Source: Corynebacterium urinipleomorphum
GTDB taxonomy: Bacteria > Actinomycetota > Actinomycetes > Mycobacteriales > Mycobacteriaceae
NCBI RefSeq assembly: GCF_900155535.1
Contig: NZ_LT706961.1
Coordinates: 84,917 to 118,812 of the forward strand
DNA length: 33,896 nt
Reading direction: 5' to 3'
Position numbers and translations under genes: made by a program. Positions 16,057 to 23,619 of this stretch are shown here, in pieces (position 1 is the stretch's first letter; every line of letters begins with the position of its first letter). The notes beneath the pieces were generated by a model, which was given only the letters and a program-made list of their open reading frames with translations, was not told the DNA's origin and did not search any database.

Positions 16057-16064
16057 TGGGCGGC

Positions 16065-19000
16065 ATGAGCCCGCACAACGGATATGCAGTCATTGATCTG
16101 GAGACCACCGGCTTCGGTGGGGCTGACCGGATCATCGAGGTCGGAATCGCTTTTCTCAGCCCCAGCTTGGAGCTCGAGGGCACGTGGGAGACGCTGGTCC
16201 AGCCGAATCGGGACGTGTCCAACAGCTTTGTGCACAAGTTGACGCCGACGGATCTGCGGGATGCGCCAACGTGGGAAGAGGTTGCGCCGGAGGTGGCTCG
16301 ACTGCTGCAGGGGCGGATCGGAGTGGCGCACAATGCGTCGTTCGAGCAGCGGTTCCTGACCAAGGAGTTCCGACGCGTCGGGATCGGAAACAACGTCGCC
16401 GACGTCCAGTGGGTGGATACGCGTGTGCACGCTTCGCACCATTTGGGCCGCGGCAAGTTATCGGATGCGCTTGCAGTTGCCGGCATTGCCAACGACATGC
16501 CTCACGCGGCGCTGCCGGATGCGTTGGCAACGGCGGAGCTGTTGCGTGAATTGCATGACACCTGGGGTGCGCGGTTCCAGGGTGCACCGCTGGTATTCAC
16601 AGTGTGCAGCGAGAGCAGCGAGCGGCCGCGTCTGGTCAAACGGGGCGAGACAGACGGGGTCGCGCAGTGGATCGCACGCGTTGCGCAGGGAATGCCGCAG
16701 GGCGGCACGACAGCATCCGCACGCTACAGGGAGATGCTGCGTGCAGCGCTGGCGGACCGTCTGCTCACGGACGCGGAGCGCGCACATTTGGCAGAGTTCG
16801 CCTCAGAGTCGGAGCTCACCGCTGAAGATGTCGCCGAGATTCACGAGGATTTCTTCCGGCAATTCACCGTTGAGGCGTGGATGGACGGTGTGCTCACCCG
16901 GGAAGAAAAGGATGAGTTGGTTGCACTCGCGGATCAGCTCGACGTTGCGCCGGTGGTGCTCAATGCGGCGCTGCAGGACCCCGGCGCGGAATCTCTCGAC
17001 GAGGCATTCACGCTCAAGCCGGGTGACCGGATCGCGCTGACGGGCTCGATGGACCTGCCGCGTGAGACGTGGGAGGAGCGGGCAGTGTCCTACGGGTTGC
17101 TCACTGGCGGCGTGAGTAAGAAAACAGTGCTCGTTGTGGCGGCAGATCCGAATTCGCGCAGCGGCAAGGCGCGCCGGGCCAACGAGTTGGGAATTCCGAT
17201 TGTCAGCGAAAAGCACTTCGCCACCCTGCTCTCCGCAATGGAGACGGTGGCTTCGGTGGCTAAAGACGTCGCGGGCACCGCGGGCGACGAGCAATACGGC
17301 ACCGCTCCGAGCACCGATGGCCAGGTCGTACGGTTCACATGGGTCGGCGATGTAGCTCCGGGTGTGAGTGAAGCCGGTCTGGGAAATGGGGAGCTCGCCT
17401 CGCTGTGGATCCGCCACTACCCCACTGCACCGCTGCGGGAGATCTCCCCGCTGCTCGCGCAGGACGTGGTGATCGACTTGGCGGGTTCGAGCGCCCGCAA
17501 GGCAGGTGCGCTGTGGGCCGACCGTTTCGACCCAATGCTCACCGCCACCGTCGAGGACCTGCGCGATCTCCCCGGAGTGGGTGCAAAACGTTTGGAGAAT
17601 CTGGTCGAAGCGGTGATCCTCGCGGTGCTCGACGCCGAAGAGATGGAGGAGACAGAATTCGCACCCGCGCACGAAGCCTCGGGCGGGGACTACGCGGTGG
17701 ACTTCACGGACCCCTACAACGCTGAACCGCTGCCCGATTCAGCAGAAACGGTACCCGCCGAAGAAGTCGACATCCTTCGTGGCTGGCTAGCCCTCAACGG
17801 GTTCAACGGGGTGCCGGAGGGGGTGAAGGGGGCAATGCCGGGCGTCGTCAAGCGGTGCGACAACAGTGATCCCCTCGAGCCGCTCTTCGCGCACTGTGTG
17901 GGGGAACTCGCCGCAGCGTGCGGCGATGATGAGCGTAAGCGGGCGATCGTGTCTTCGCGCTACATGGGGAAGGCGACGTTGGATGAGATCGGGCAAGTCT
18001 ACGGGGTCAGCCGTGAGCGCGTCCGCCAGCTTGAATCTCAGCTGAAGAAGGACTTTGACGCGCCCTCCTCAACGAGCGCGGCAGTGGTGAATGCGCTCGC
18101 CGGACGGATGCTCCCTCTTGCCCGGCGGGCTGATGTGCTGGCAGAGTGGCCGCAACTCACGCATACCGCGGAGCCTTTCACCGGCACCTATGAGCAGTAC
18201 TTTGGCATGTGGGATCTGTGGAAGGTAGACGGGGAATGGTTTGCCGCGGCTGACTTCGCGGATGCGTTCCAACGTGTACTTCAGGAGAGCACGGACGAGT
18301 ATAACGTGGCTTCGCTCGCCGAGATCTCCAATGAACTCGGTGTCGACGAAGCTCTGCTCGTGGAGTGGATGCGTGACCGAACGGGCATCGTTCTGCTGCC
18401 CGACGAAGAGCACATCATTGCCGCGAGCAACCACCAGGACCGTGCGGTAGGTGTGCTCTCCTTGGCTGGCGCACCGCTCAGCGTCGAGGACATCGTCGCC
18501 GCGCTCGGGGTAGACTCCAACCCGCGGTCCGTTGCCAACCAGCTCGCCGTGGACGAGCGGATCACCCGGGTGGGCAACAACAAATACGCACTGTCCGCGT
18601 GGGGCCTGGAAGAATTCACCTCCATCAACTCGTGGATTGCGAGCCGGATCGCGGAATCAGAAACCGGAAGTGTCTCGCTCGACGAGCTCATCGCCGACGC
18701 ACCCGCATTCAACGTCAGCGAGAATTCCGTGCGCGCCTACGCCGCAGGAAGCGACTTCCAGCTTATCGACGGCACCGTCACCCTCTCTTCCGGTCAGCGC
18801 GAGATCCTCACCGATGCCCCACAGGACTACCGCGACCTGTACTACCGGGACGGGGCGTGGGAGTTGCTGGTCACGGTAACGAACGACCACCTCCGCGGCT
18901 CTGGATTTCAGATCCCGCGCGGCGTCACCGGAATTTATGGTGTCCCCGTCGGCGGAGAGGTGGCAGTGCCAAGCCGACTTGGGGATCAGTTCGTCCGCGC

Positions 19001-19352
19001 AAACAAGCTCAAGCAGTGCTCCACCTCCACAATCCGACGGTTCCTTCAGGAGCTCGAGGTGCAAGAGGGCGACCGCGTGTGGTTGCGGTACGAACCGACC
19101 CGTTTTGACGTGCGGCGGGCTCCCGCGGTGCAGTTCCGCAGTGACGGCGATGCCGAGGTGGAGTCCCTCGACCTGCCGCACGTCCTCGACTACATGGCGC
19201 TGGACCCTGCCCTGGCGGATGATCCGGCGCAGGCGCTCAACGCCATCAACGTTGCCTTTGGGCTGGAAGGGAACGCGCCGCGTCGCCGCACCGTCGCCGT
19301 CTTCCGCCACCGCGGCCAAGACCAACTCGCGGATGTAGTGCGGAGCTTGTAG
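16065..19352 (+). CDS. multidomain DEDDh exonuclease / TerB-like / BRCT / HhH / sigma-4-like protein
   Basis: A 1095-residue protein built as a chain of DNA-related modules. Residues 5-165: DnaQ-like exonuclease with D11/E13 (VIDLETTG), HNASFE at 89-94 and H147/D152 (PHAALPDA); position 94 is Glu where Asp is usual. Residues about 218-305: an all-helical TerB-like part with the paired acidic turns LTDAER and LTREEKDEL. Residues about 318-392: BRCT (GDRIALTGSMD, KKTVLVVAAD). Residues about 495-520: helix-hairpin-helix LPGVGAKRLENLV. Residues about 605-665: a helix-turn-helix very like sigma-70 region 4.2 (LDEIGQVYGVSRERVRQLE). The remainder contains winged-helix-like repeats (about 745-850 and 852-905) and a C-terminal domain from about 925 that I do not recognise. 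No helicase or polymerase motif. The SWIM gene follows after 8 nt. A nucleic-acid processing or defence/stress role is inferred. Confidence 0.88.
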   Translation: MSPHNGYAVIDLETTGFGGADRIIEVGIAFLSPSLELEGTWETLVQPNRDVSNSFVHKLTPTDLRDAPTWEEVAPEVARLLQGRIGVAHNASFEQRFLTKEFRRVGIGNNVADVQWVDTRVHASHHLGRGKLSDALAVAGIANDMPHAALPDALATAELLRELHDTWGARFQGAPLVFTVCSESSERPRLVKRGETDGVAQWIARVAQGMPQGGTTASARYREMLRAALADRLLTDAERAHLAEFASESELTAEDVAEIHEDFFRQFTVEAWMDGVLTREEKDELVALADQLDVAPVVLNAALQDPGAESLDEAFTLKPGDRIALTGSMDLPRETWEERAVSYGLLTGGVSKKTVLVVAADPNSRSGKARRANELGIPIVSEKHFATLLSAMETVASVAKDVAGTAGDEQYGTAPSTDGQVVRFTWVGDVAPGVSEAGLGNGELASLWIRHYPTAPLREISPLLAQDVVIDLAGSSARKAGALWADRFDPMLTATVEDLRDLPGVGAKRLENLVEAVILAVLDAEEMEETEFAPAHEASGGDYAVDFTDPYNAEPLPDSAETVPAEEVDILRGWLALNGFNGVPEGVKGAMPGVVKRCDNSDPLEPLFAHCVGELAAACGDDERKRAIVSSRYMGKATLDEIGQVYGVSRERVRQLESQLKKDFDAPSSTSAAVVNALAGRMLPLARRADVLAEWPQLTHTAEPFTGTYEQYFGMWDLWKVDGEWFAAADFADAFQRVLQESTDEYNVASLAEISNELGVDEALLVEWMRDRTGIVLLPDEEHIIAASNHQDRAVGVLSLAGAPLSVEDIVAALGVDSNPRSVANQLAVDERITRVGNNKYALSAWGLEEFTSINSWIASRIAESETGSVSLDELIADAPAFNVSENSVRAYAAGSDFQLIDGTVTLSSGQREILTDAPQDYRDLYYRDGAWELLVTVTNDHLRGSGFQIPRGVTGIYGVPVGGEVAVPSRLGDQFVRANKLKQCSTSTIRRFLQELEVQEGDRVWLRYEPTRFDVRRAPAVQFRSDGDAEVESLDLPHVLDYMALDPALADDPAQALNAINVAFGLEGNAPRRRTVAVFRHRGQDQLADVVRSL

Positions 19353-19360
19353 CAGTTTCT

Positions 19361-21094
19361 ATGGGCAACAACGTTGTGGAATTCGTCCAGGCCCTGGGCA
19401 AAGCGGGCGTGGCGGCGCGGGCGGATCTGAAGAGCTTCATGCGGGCGGACGAGATCATGGATTCGGATCTCACGGCGCTGGTGAATACAGGTGACACCTT
19501 CACAGCCCAGGTGGTGGGCACGGATGTGTGGGTGGTGCGGTTCGAGCTGGTGCTCGATGACGGTGCCAGGGAGGCGGATCGGCTGAATGTGTACTGCACA
19601 TGCCCGGTGCCTGAAGCGTGGTGCAAGCATGCGGTGGCGGTCGCGCGGCGGATGATGAAGGACCCGGAGTGGGCACTATCGGCACCGACGGGAGATGTGG
19701 TTGTGGACGATGTCGACCCGGTGCGGCGCTACGGCGATATTGAGGTGAGCACCAAGGACGTGGTCACCTCAACGCTCGGCATCATGAACAAGCAGGACTT
19801 GGTGCGGGTGGTCAACGAGCTGCGGGAGAAGCAGCCGTTGATCGAACCACAGGTGAGCAAGCTCGTGCTGCCGTTCTCCTCCCAGCCGTTCCCGGGATTG
19901 GAGCAAGTTCAGTACGAAATTGAGAACACGCGCATCATGTTCGAGATCGCGCACACCGACAGCCTCGTCGAAGATGCCGCGGAGCAGCTGCTGTACACGG
20001 GCAACCTGATTCGCAGCAATGCCGGCGGGCAGTTCAATATGCAGCTGCTCGTCGCCTTGGAGAAATTGATGTTCGACGCATGTAGGTGGGCGCAAGCAAT
20101 TGCTCTTCCCGTGGGTCCGATCGTGCACGCACTGGAGCAGCTCCACCAGCACCATGTGGTGATGGCACACTGGGAGCAGCCAAGTGCACTCCATACCATC
20201 GACTGGCTGCTGGACACCTACTTCGCGCCAGGCGGGTACCTGCCCGTGCGGATCAAGGAGTACGCGGATTTACTTGACGACGACGCCCTGGAGCTGTTGA
20301 TCAAGCGCGCCCACGAACGCAGACCGCTGCACCCGGAAGTCGTGCTGCCGCTGGAGATCGATGTGGCTCTGATCCGCAACGACATGCATGAGCTGGAGCG
20401 TCTTTGCGATGCTCGCGGGCTTCACGACGGCCTACTGATGTTCTACGTGCACAACGGGATGGATCTCGGTGCGGAGAAGCTGGTCACGGCGGCACTTGAT
20501 GCCAATGATCCCGTGACGGTCTCCTCCGAGATGCTGTACCTGGCGGCCAACCAGTACTTCGGTGACGATGGTCCGCGCATGTACCACCGCTACTGGTTCC
20601 AGAAGGATCCCTCGCTGGCCAATTACCTGGACTTCATCCGCGTGCCGGCTGTCGATTTCGCGGAGGCTGTCTTCGTGCTTCAGTCGGTGGAGTCCGTCGC
20701 TTCAGATCCGGACTACATGTTGCTCGCGGCGAAGGAGTTCGAGCGTTTCGATATCGGCTTCGACGTGATCAACACGGGCAGCCCGAGTGCGCGGATGGCA
20801 GCAGATTTCGCCTCATCCGTCGGCATGGCATACGACCCGGTGTGGGCGATGGGCGTGGTGTTCGTGCGGATACGTAAGCAGCTGTCGCAGACAGTCACGA
20901 TTCAGTCCGCGGCCGCACGGAAAGCGGAGCTGGCGCGGGTGATGGAAGAGATCGTCGTGCTGCGCAAGGAGGCGGAGGAAGCCGCCGGCTCAACGTCCAT
21001 CCGCACCGATTGGAAGACGGAAGTCAGCGCGTTGAAGCAGGAGTTCGCCGGCCACCCGGCAGTGAAGGAAGCCTTTACCGACTGGGAGCTGTGA
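19361..21094 (+). CDS. SWIM zinc-finger protein, partner of the exonuclease
   Basis: A 577-residue protein with a SWIM-type zinc site near the N-terminus: CTCPVPEAWCKH, i.e. Cys79, Cys81, Cys88 and His90 in the pattern CxCx(6)CxH. SWIM domains bind DNA or proteins. The following 400 residues are mainly helical and resemble repeat-type scaffolds, without recognisable enzyme motifs. Residues about 515-542 are charged and alanine-rich, a likely coiled coil (AELARVMEEIVVLRKEAEEA). The ATG lies 8 nt after the exonuclease stop, with only a weak ribosome-binding site (GGAG, distant), so translation is probably coupled. It may serve as target-recognition or assembly subunit for the exonuclease protein; this is inference from adjacency. 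The gene is convergent with the permease gene, 32 bp away. Confidence 0.85.
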   Translation: MGNNVVEFVQALGKAGVAARADLKSFMRADEIMDSDLTALVNTGDTFTAQVVGTDVWVVRFELVLDDGAREADRLNVYCTCPVPEAWCKHAVAVARRMMKDPEWALSAPTGDVVVDDVDPVRRYGDIEVSTKDVVTSTLGIMNKQDLVRVVNELREKQPLIEPQVSKLVLPFSSQPFPGLEQVQYEIENTRIMFEIAHTDSLVEDAAEQLLYTGNLIRSNAGGQFNMQLLVALEKLMFDACRWAQAIALPVGPIVHALEQLHQHHVVMAHWEQPSALHTIDWLLDTYFAPGGYLPVRIKEYADLLDDDALELLIKRAHERRPLHPEVVLPLEIDVALIRNDMHELERLCDARGLHDGLLMFYVHNGMDLGAEKLVTAALDANDPVTVSSEMLYLAANQYFGDDGPRMYHRYWFQKDPSLANYLDFIRVPAVDFAEAVFVLQSVESVASDPDYMLLAAKEFERFDIGFDVINTGSPSARMAADFASSVGMAYDPVWAMGVVFVRIRKQLSQTVTIQSAAARKAELARVMEEIVVLRKEAEEAAGSTSIRTDWKTEVSALKQEFAGHPAVKEAFTDWEL

Positions 21095-21126
21095 CCTGTT
21101 GAGCGGCTCTTCCGGTTGGGCGCGGG

Positions 21127-22530
21127 CTACCGCACCATGTCCCAGATGGTCACGCCGACGATGATCACACCCATGACGCCCACGAAGATGGTGTCGGGGC
21201 GGTTGGCGTAGTGCTTGTACGCGGTGGCTTTGCGGAACAGCAGCGTGGGCACCAGGTAGACGAGGATCGCGACGAAGACGCCACCGACGACAGAGATCAG
21301 CGTCATGATCGACGGGTTGAACACAGCGACTAGCGTGGCGGTGACAAAGACGAAGATGTTGATCACCCAGCGCAGGGTGGTCTCACTGACGCGCTGCGCG
21401 AAGTTGGGGGCAGCGACGCGCAGCAGGTACGTCGTGCCTTCCTCGGTGCCCATCATGTGCCCGAAGTAGGAGGACGCGATCGCGCAGATGGCCACGATGG
21501 GGCTCAACCACGCCATGATCGGAGTGCCGGTCTCATTGGCCAGGTAGGACAGCACCGGGATGTTCTGCTCCGCCGCGGCGTCGAGGCCGTCGGCGCCGAG
21601 CGCAAACGCGCAGGACCAGACGAAGAACATCGTGAACAGCACCAGCGCGGTCGCGGCGATGAGCTCGATCTTGGTCACATCTTTCTCCGTCTTGGCCACG
21701 TCGCCATCATGCTTCTTCTGCACGTCCAGAACGAACTGCGACAGCGCCGCCATGTGGCTGAAGGAGAACACCAGGACCGGCAGGATCAGCAGAAGCGACT
21801 GCCAAATCGGGGTGTCAGATTCGTACGACATGAAGCTTTGGATGTCCCACCGTGGAATCAGGTACAGCGACACTCCCGCCAGCGCCACGATCAGCGGGTA
21901 GACGAGGAAATTCGCCATAGCCAACGTGGCCTTCTGCCCGAATGCGAATGCGCCGGTGAGAATGCCCACACAGATCGGCGCTAGAACCCACCGGCTGATC
22001 TCCGGTCCGCCGAACTGGTTGGCGATGAAACTGTCGATGGTGTTGGTGATGGACACGCCGTAGATCAGCACCGTGGGATAAACAGCCAGCCAGTACACCA
22101 GGGCGGTGAGAAGTCCCCGCGTCCTTCCGGTGAGCGCGGTGACCACCTGCAGCACATCCATGCCCGGCATAGGCGAGCCAGACACGATGCGCGCGTAGGT
22201 GCGGTGGGAGAAGAACACCAACGGGCCGATGAACAAAGTGGCAGCAACGAGCGGCCAGAAGCCGAACGTGCCGGCATCCAACGGCAGGAACAGGATGCCC
22301 GCGCCGACGGCGGTACCGAAGAGAGTCAACGCCCAGGACATCACGGAGCCGTCGGGAACGTCGCTACTCGCTGCCTGCTCCTCGATGTACTCCCGGTCGG
22401 CGTCCGAAAGGTGATCCAGCTCGAATTCCTCGCGGGCCTGTTCGAGGTGCTCCTCGCTGTGCAGCTCCGGCAGGTCGTCGGCACTGCTGTCAGGTGTATT
22501 CGGAATTGGTGTGCCGGAGGCAGTGGACAT
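21127..22530 (-). CDS. SdaC-like amino-acid permease (HAAAP family)
   Basis: A 467-residue inner-membrane transporter with about eleven hydrophobic segments, of the hydroxy/aromatic amino-acid permease family (SdaC, TdcC and relatives). The first membrane segment carries the hallmark GTAVGAGILFLPL (about residues 72-84). The N-terminal 60 residues are acidic and cytosolic, longer than in E. coli SdaC. Serine or threonine is the likely substrate by family, but the substrate cannot be read from sequence. ATG 22530 follows AAAGG. It is a single gene, divergent from the LppP-like lipoprotein gene across 282 bp. Confidence 0.85.
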   Translation of the reverse strand: MSTASGTPIPNTPDSSADDLPELHSEEHLEQAREEFELDHLSDADREYIEEQAASSDVPDGSVMSWALTLFGTAVGAGILFLPLDAGTFGFWPLVAATLFIGPLVFFSHRTYARIVSGSPMPGMDVLQVVTALTGRTRGLLTALVYWLAVYPTVLIYGVSITNTIDSFIANQFGGPEISRWVLAPICVGILTGAFAFGQKATLAMANFLVYPLIVALAGVSLYLIPRWDIQSFMSYESDTPIWQSLLLILPVLVFSFSHMAALSQFVLDVQKKHDGDVAKTEKDVTKIELIAATALVLFTMFFVWSCAFALGADGLDAAAEQNIPVLSYLANETGTPIMAWLSPIVAICAIASSYFGHMMGTEEGTTYLLRVAAPNFAQRVSETTLRWVINIFVFVTATLVAVFNPSIMTLISVVGGVFVAILVYLVPTLLFRKATAYKHYANRPDTIFVGVMGVIIVGVTIWDMVR

Positions 22531-22637
22531 GAGCGACCTTTCGTCGATAAGCGCCGTGGATGGCTGAATGGTTTAAACACTAGGGGCACACCCCGCCCAA
22601 TCGTGCGTTCACCCCATTCAAATCGCGGTTGCCCTTC

Positions 22638-22658
22638 CCCGACATAAGTCGGGTTTCT
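22638..22658 (+). terminator. orphan hairpin with T-rich tail
   Basis: CCCGAC, ATAA loop, GTCGGG, then TTTCT: a perfect 6-bp stem in terminator order on the plus strand, inside the region between two divergent genes where no plus-strand gene ends. It might close a small RNA or attenuate the downstream transcript, or be chance. Nothing else is evident in 22531-22799. Confidence 0.3.
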
Positions 22659-22799
22659 CAAATGACGAATTCAGGTTTCGCCATAGCGTTCCGCTGGCGG
22701 GTACACGAACCCCAGGTCCCCGGTCCTCAGTGGCACCTCCCCGCCCCAGCTGATTGGCACGACACTGAGCTTTGACCTGAAGTGCTCGCACCGCCGGGC

Positions 22800-22805
22800 T
22801 ACACT
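22800..22805 (+). promoter_or_regulatory. -10 box of the LppP-like gene, leaderless type
   Basis: TACACT with 7 nt to the ATG at 22813, identical in sequence and spacing to the box before the DUF488 gene. Confidence 0.5.
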
Positions 22806-22812
22806 TCAGCCC

Positions 22813-23502
22813 ATGAAACCCCACCGTGCCCCCGTCATCGCTGCCCTGGCCGCTGTCGCCGCATTCGCTGCGGGCTGCTCCCCTTCCGAAAGCCTCGACG
22901 AGCCCGCAATGAGCACCGTTGCGGCACCAACGCAAGAGGACGCCGCAGAAGAAGTGGTCACCGAGGTGGTGACCAAGGAGGCGCCCGCCGAGGAGAAGCC
23001 GAGGAAGGACGCTCCGAAGAAGAAGGAATCCTGCGCGTCGCTGCCCAAGGACCCGCGGGACCAGTACCCGGACGGAAGTGCGCCGGGACGGATGCCCAAC
23101 ACCACGGGCAGTGACACGCAGTACTGGATCGAGGACATCGAGAACTACTACGACCCGTGCGCGCCGGTCAGCTGGATCATTTTCCACGGCGGACGCGGCG
23201 GAATGGAAGGCCCGGCGAACACAGGCGCGTCGATTTCCAGCGGCATCGCGTTCTACATCAACGGCGAACCGGACGGTGAGATGCGCACCTTCCGCGGCAT
23301 CAACGATGTCTCGCTCGACGGCGACACCATCAACTTCGAATGGAGCGAGCGCCAGCAGGACCTCATGGGCAGCGTGAAGCTGCAGAACCGGGTCACGCTC
23401 AGCTACAGCAACGGGCGGATCGAGGCGGTCGGCGGGGATGTCGATGCTTTCAACCAGTACTGGCACAGCCGCGACGAGTACATGCTCGGCCATTACGACT
23501 AG
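22813..23502 (+). CDS. LppP/LprE-type lipoprotein
   Basis: A 229-residue lipoprotein: N-terminal signal ending FAAGC, Cys22 lipidated, followed by an acidic/lysine-rich disordered linker (about 30-75). The C-terminal domain starts with a Cys pair (CASL near 74 and CAPVSWIIFHGG near 117) and ends in strands, as in the actinobacterial LppP/LprE family, whose function is unknown. It sits at the outer face of the cytoplasmic membrane. The start is supported by the leaderless-type -10 box. Confidence 0.75.
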   Translation: MKPHRAPVIAALAAVAAFAAGCSPSESLDEPAMSTVAAPTQEDAAEEVVTEVVTKEAPAEEKPRKDAPKKKESCASLPKDPRDQYPDGSAPGRMPNTTGSDTQYWIEDIENYYDPCAPVSWIIFHGGRGGMEGPANTGASISSGIAFYINGEPDGEMRTFRGINDVSLDGDTINFEWSERQQDLMGSVKLQNRVTLSYSNGRIEAVGGDVDAFNQYWHSRDEYMLGHYD

Positions 23503-23605
23503 GGGCGGGGCCGCACGATGGGGCGTCGATAAGCGTGCGCGCGAAACATCGGGGACGCGCGGGCCGATAGGCGGTGTGGAACCTGATGAAGAGGCTGTGA
23601 GCCCG

Positions 23606-23611
23606 TAAAGT
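23606..23611 (+). promoter_or_regulatory. -10 box of accD
   Basis: TAAAGT, 8 nt before the accD ATG at 23620. The short stretch between holds GGAG, so the transcript may be leaderless or start with a minimal leader. Confidence 0.4.
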
Positions 23612-23619
23612 GGAGCGCT

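Noticed and set aside
15840..16064. Upstream extension of the exonuclease protein
   Set aside because: It overlaps the divergent helicase gene start and lacks a ribosome-binding site; DnaQ homology begins right after ATG 16065.
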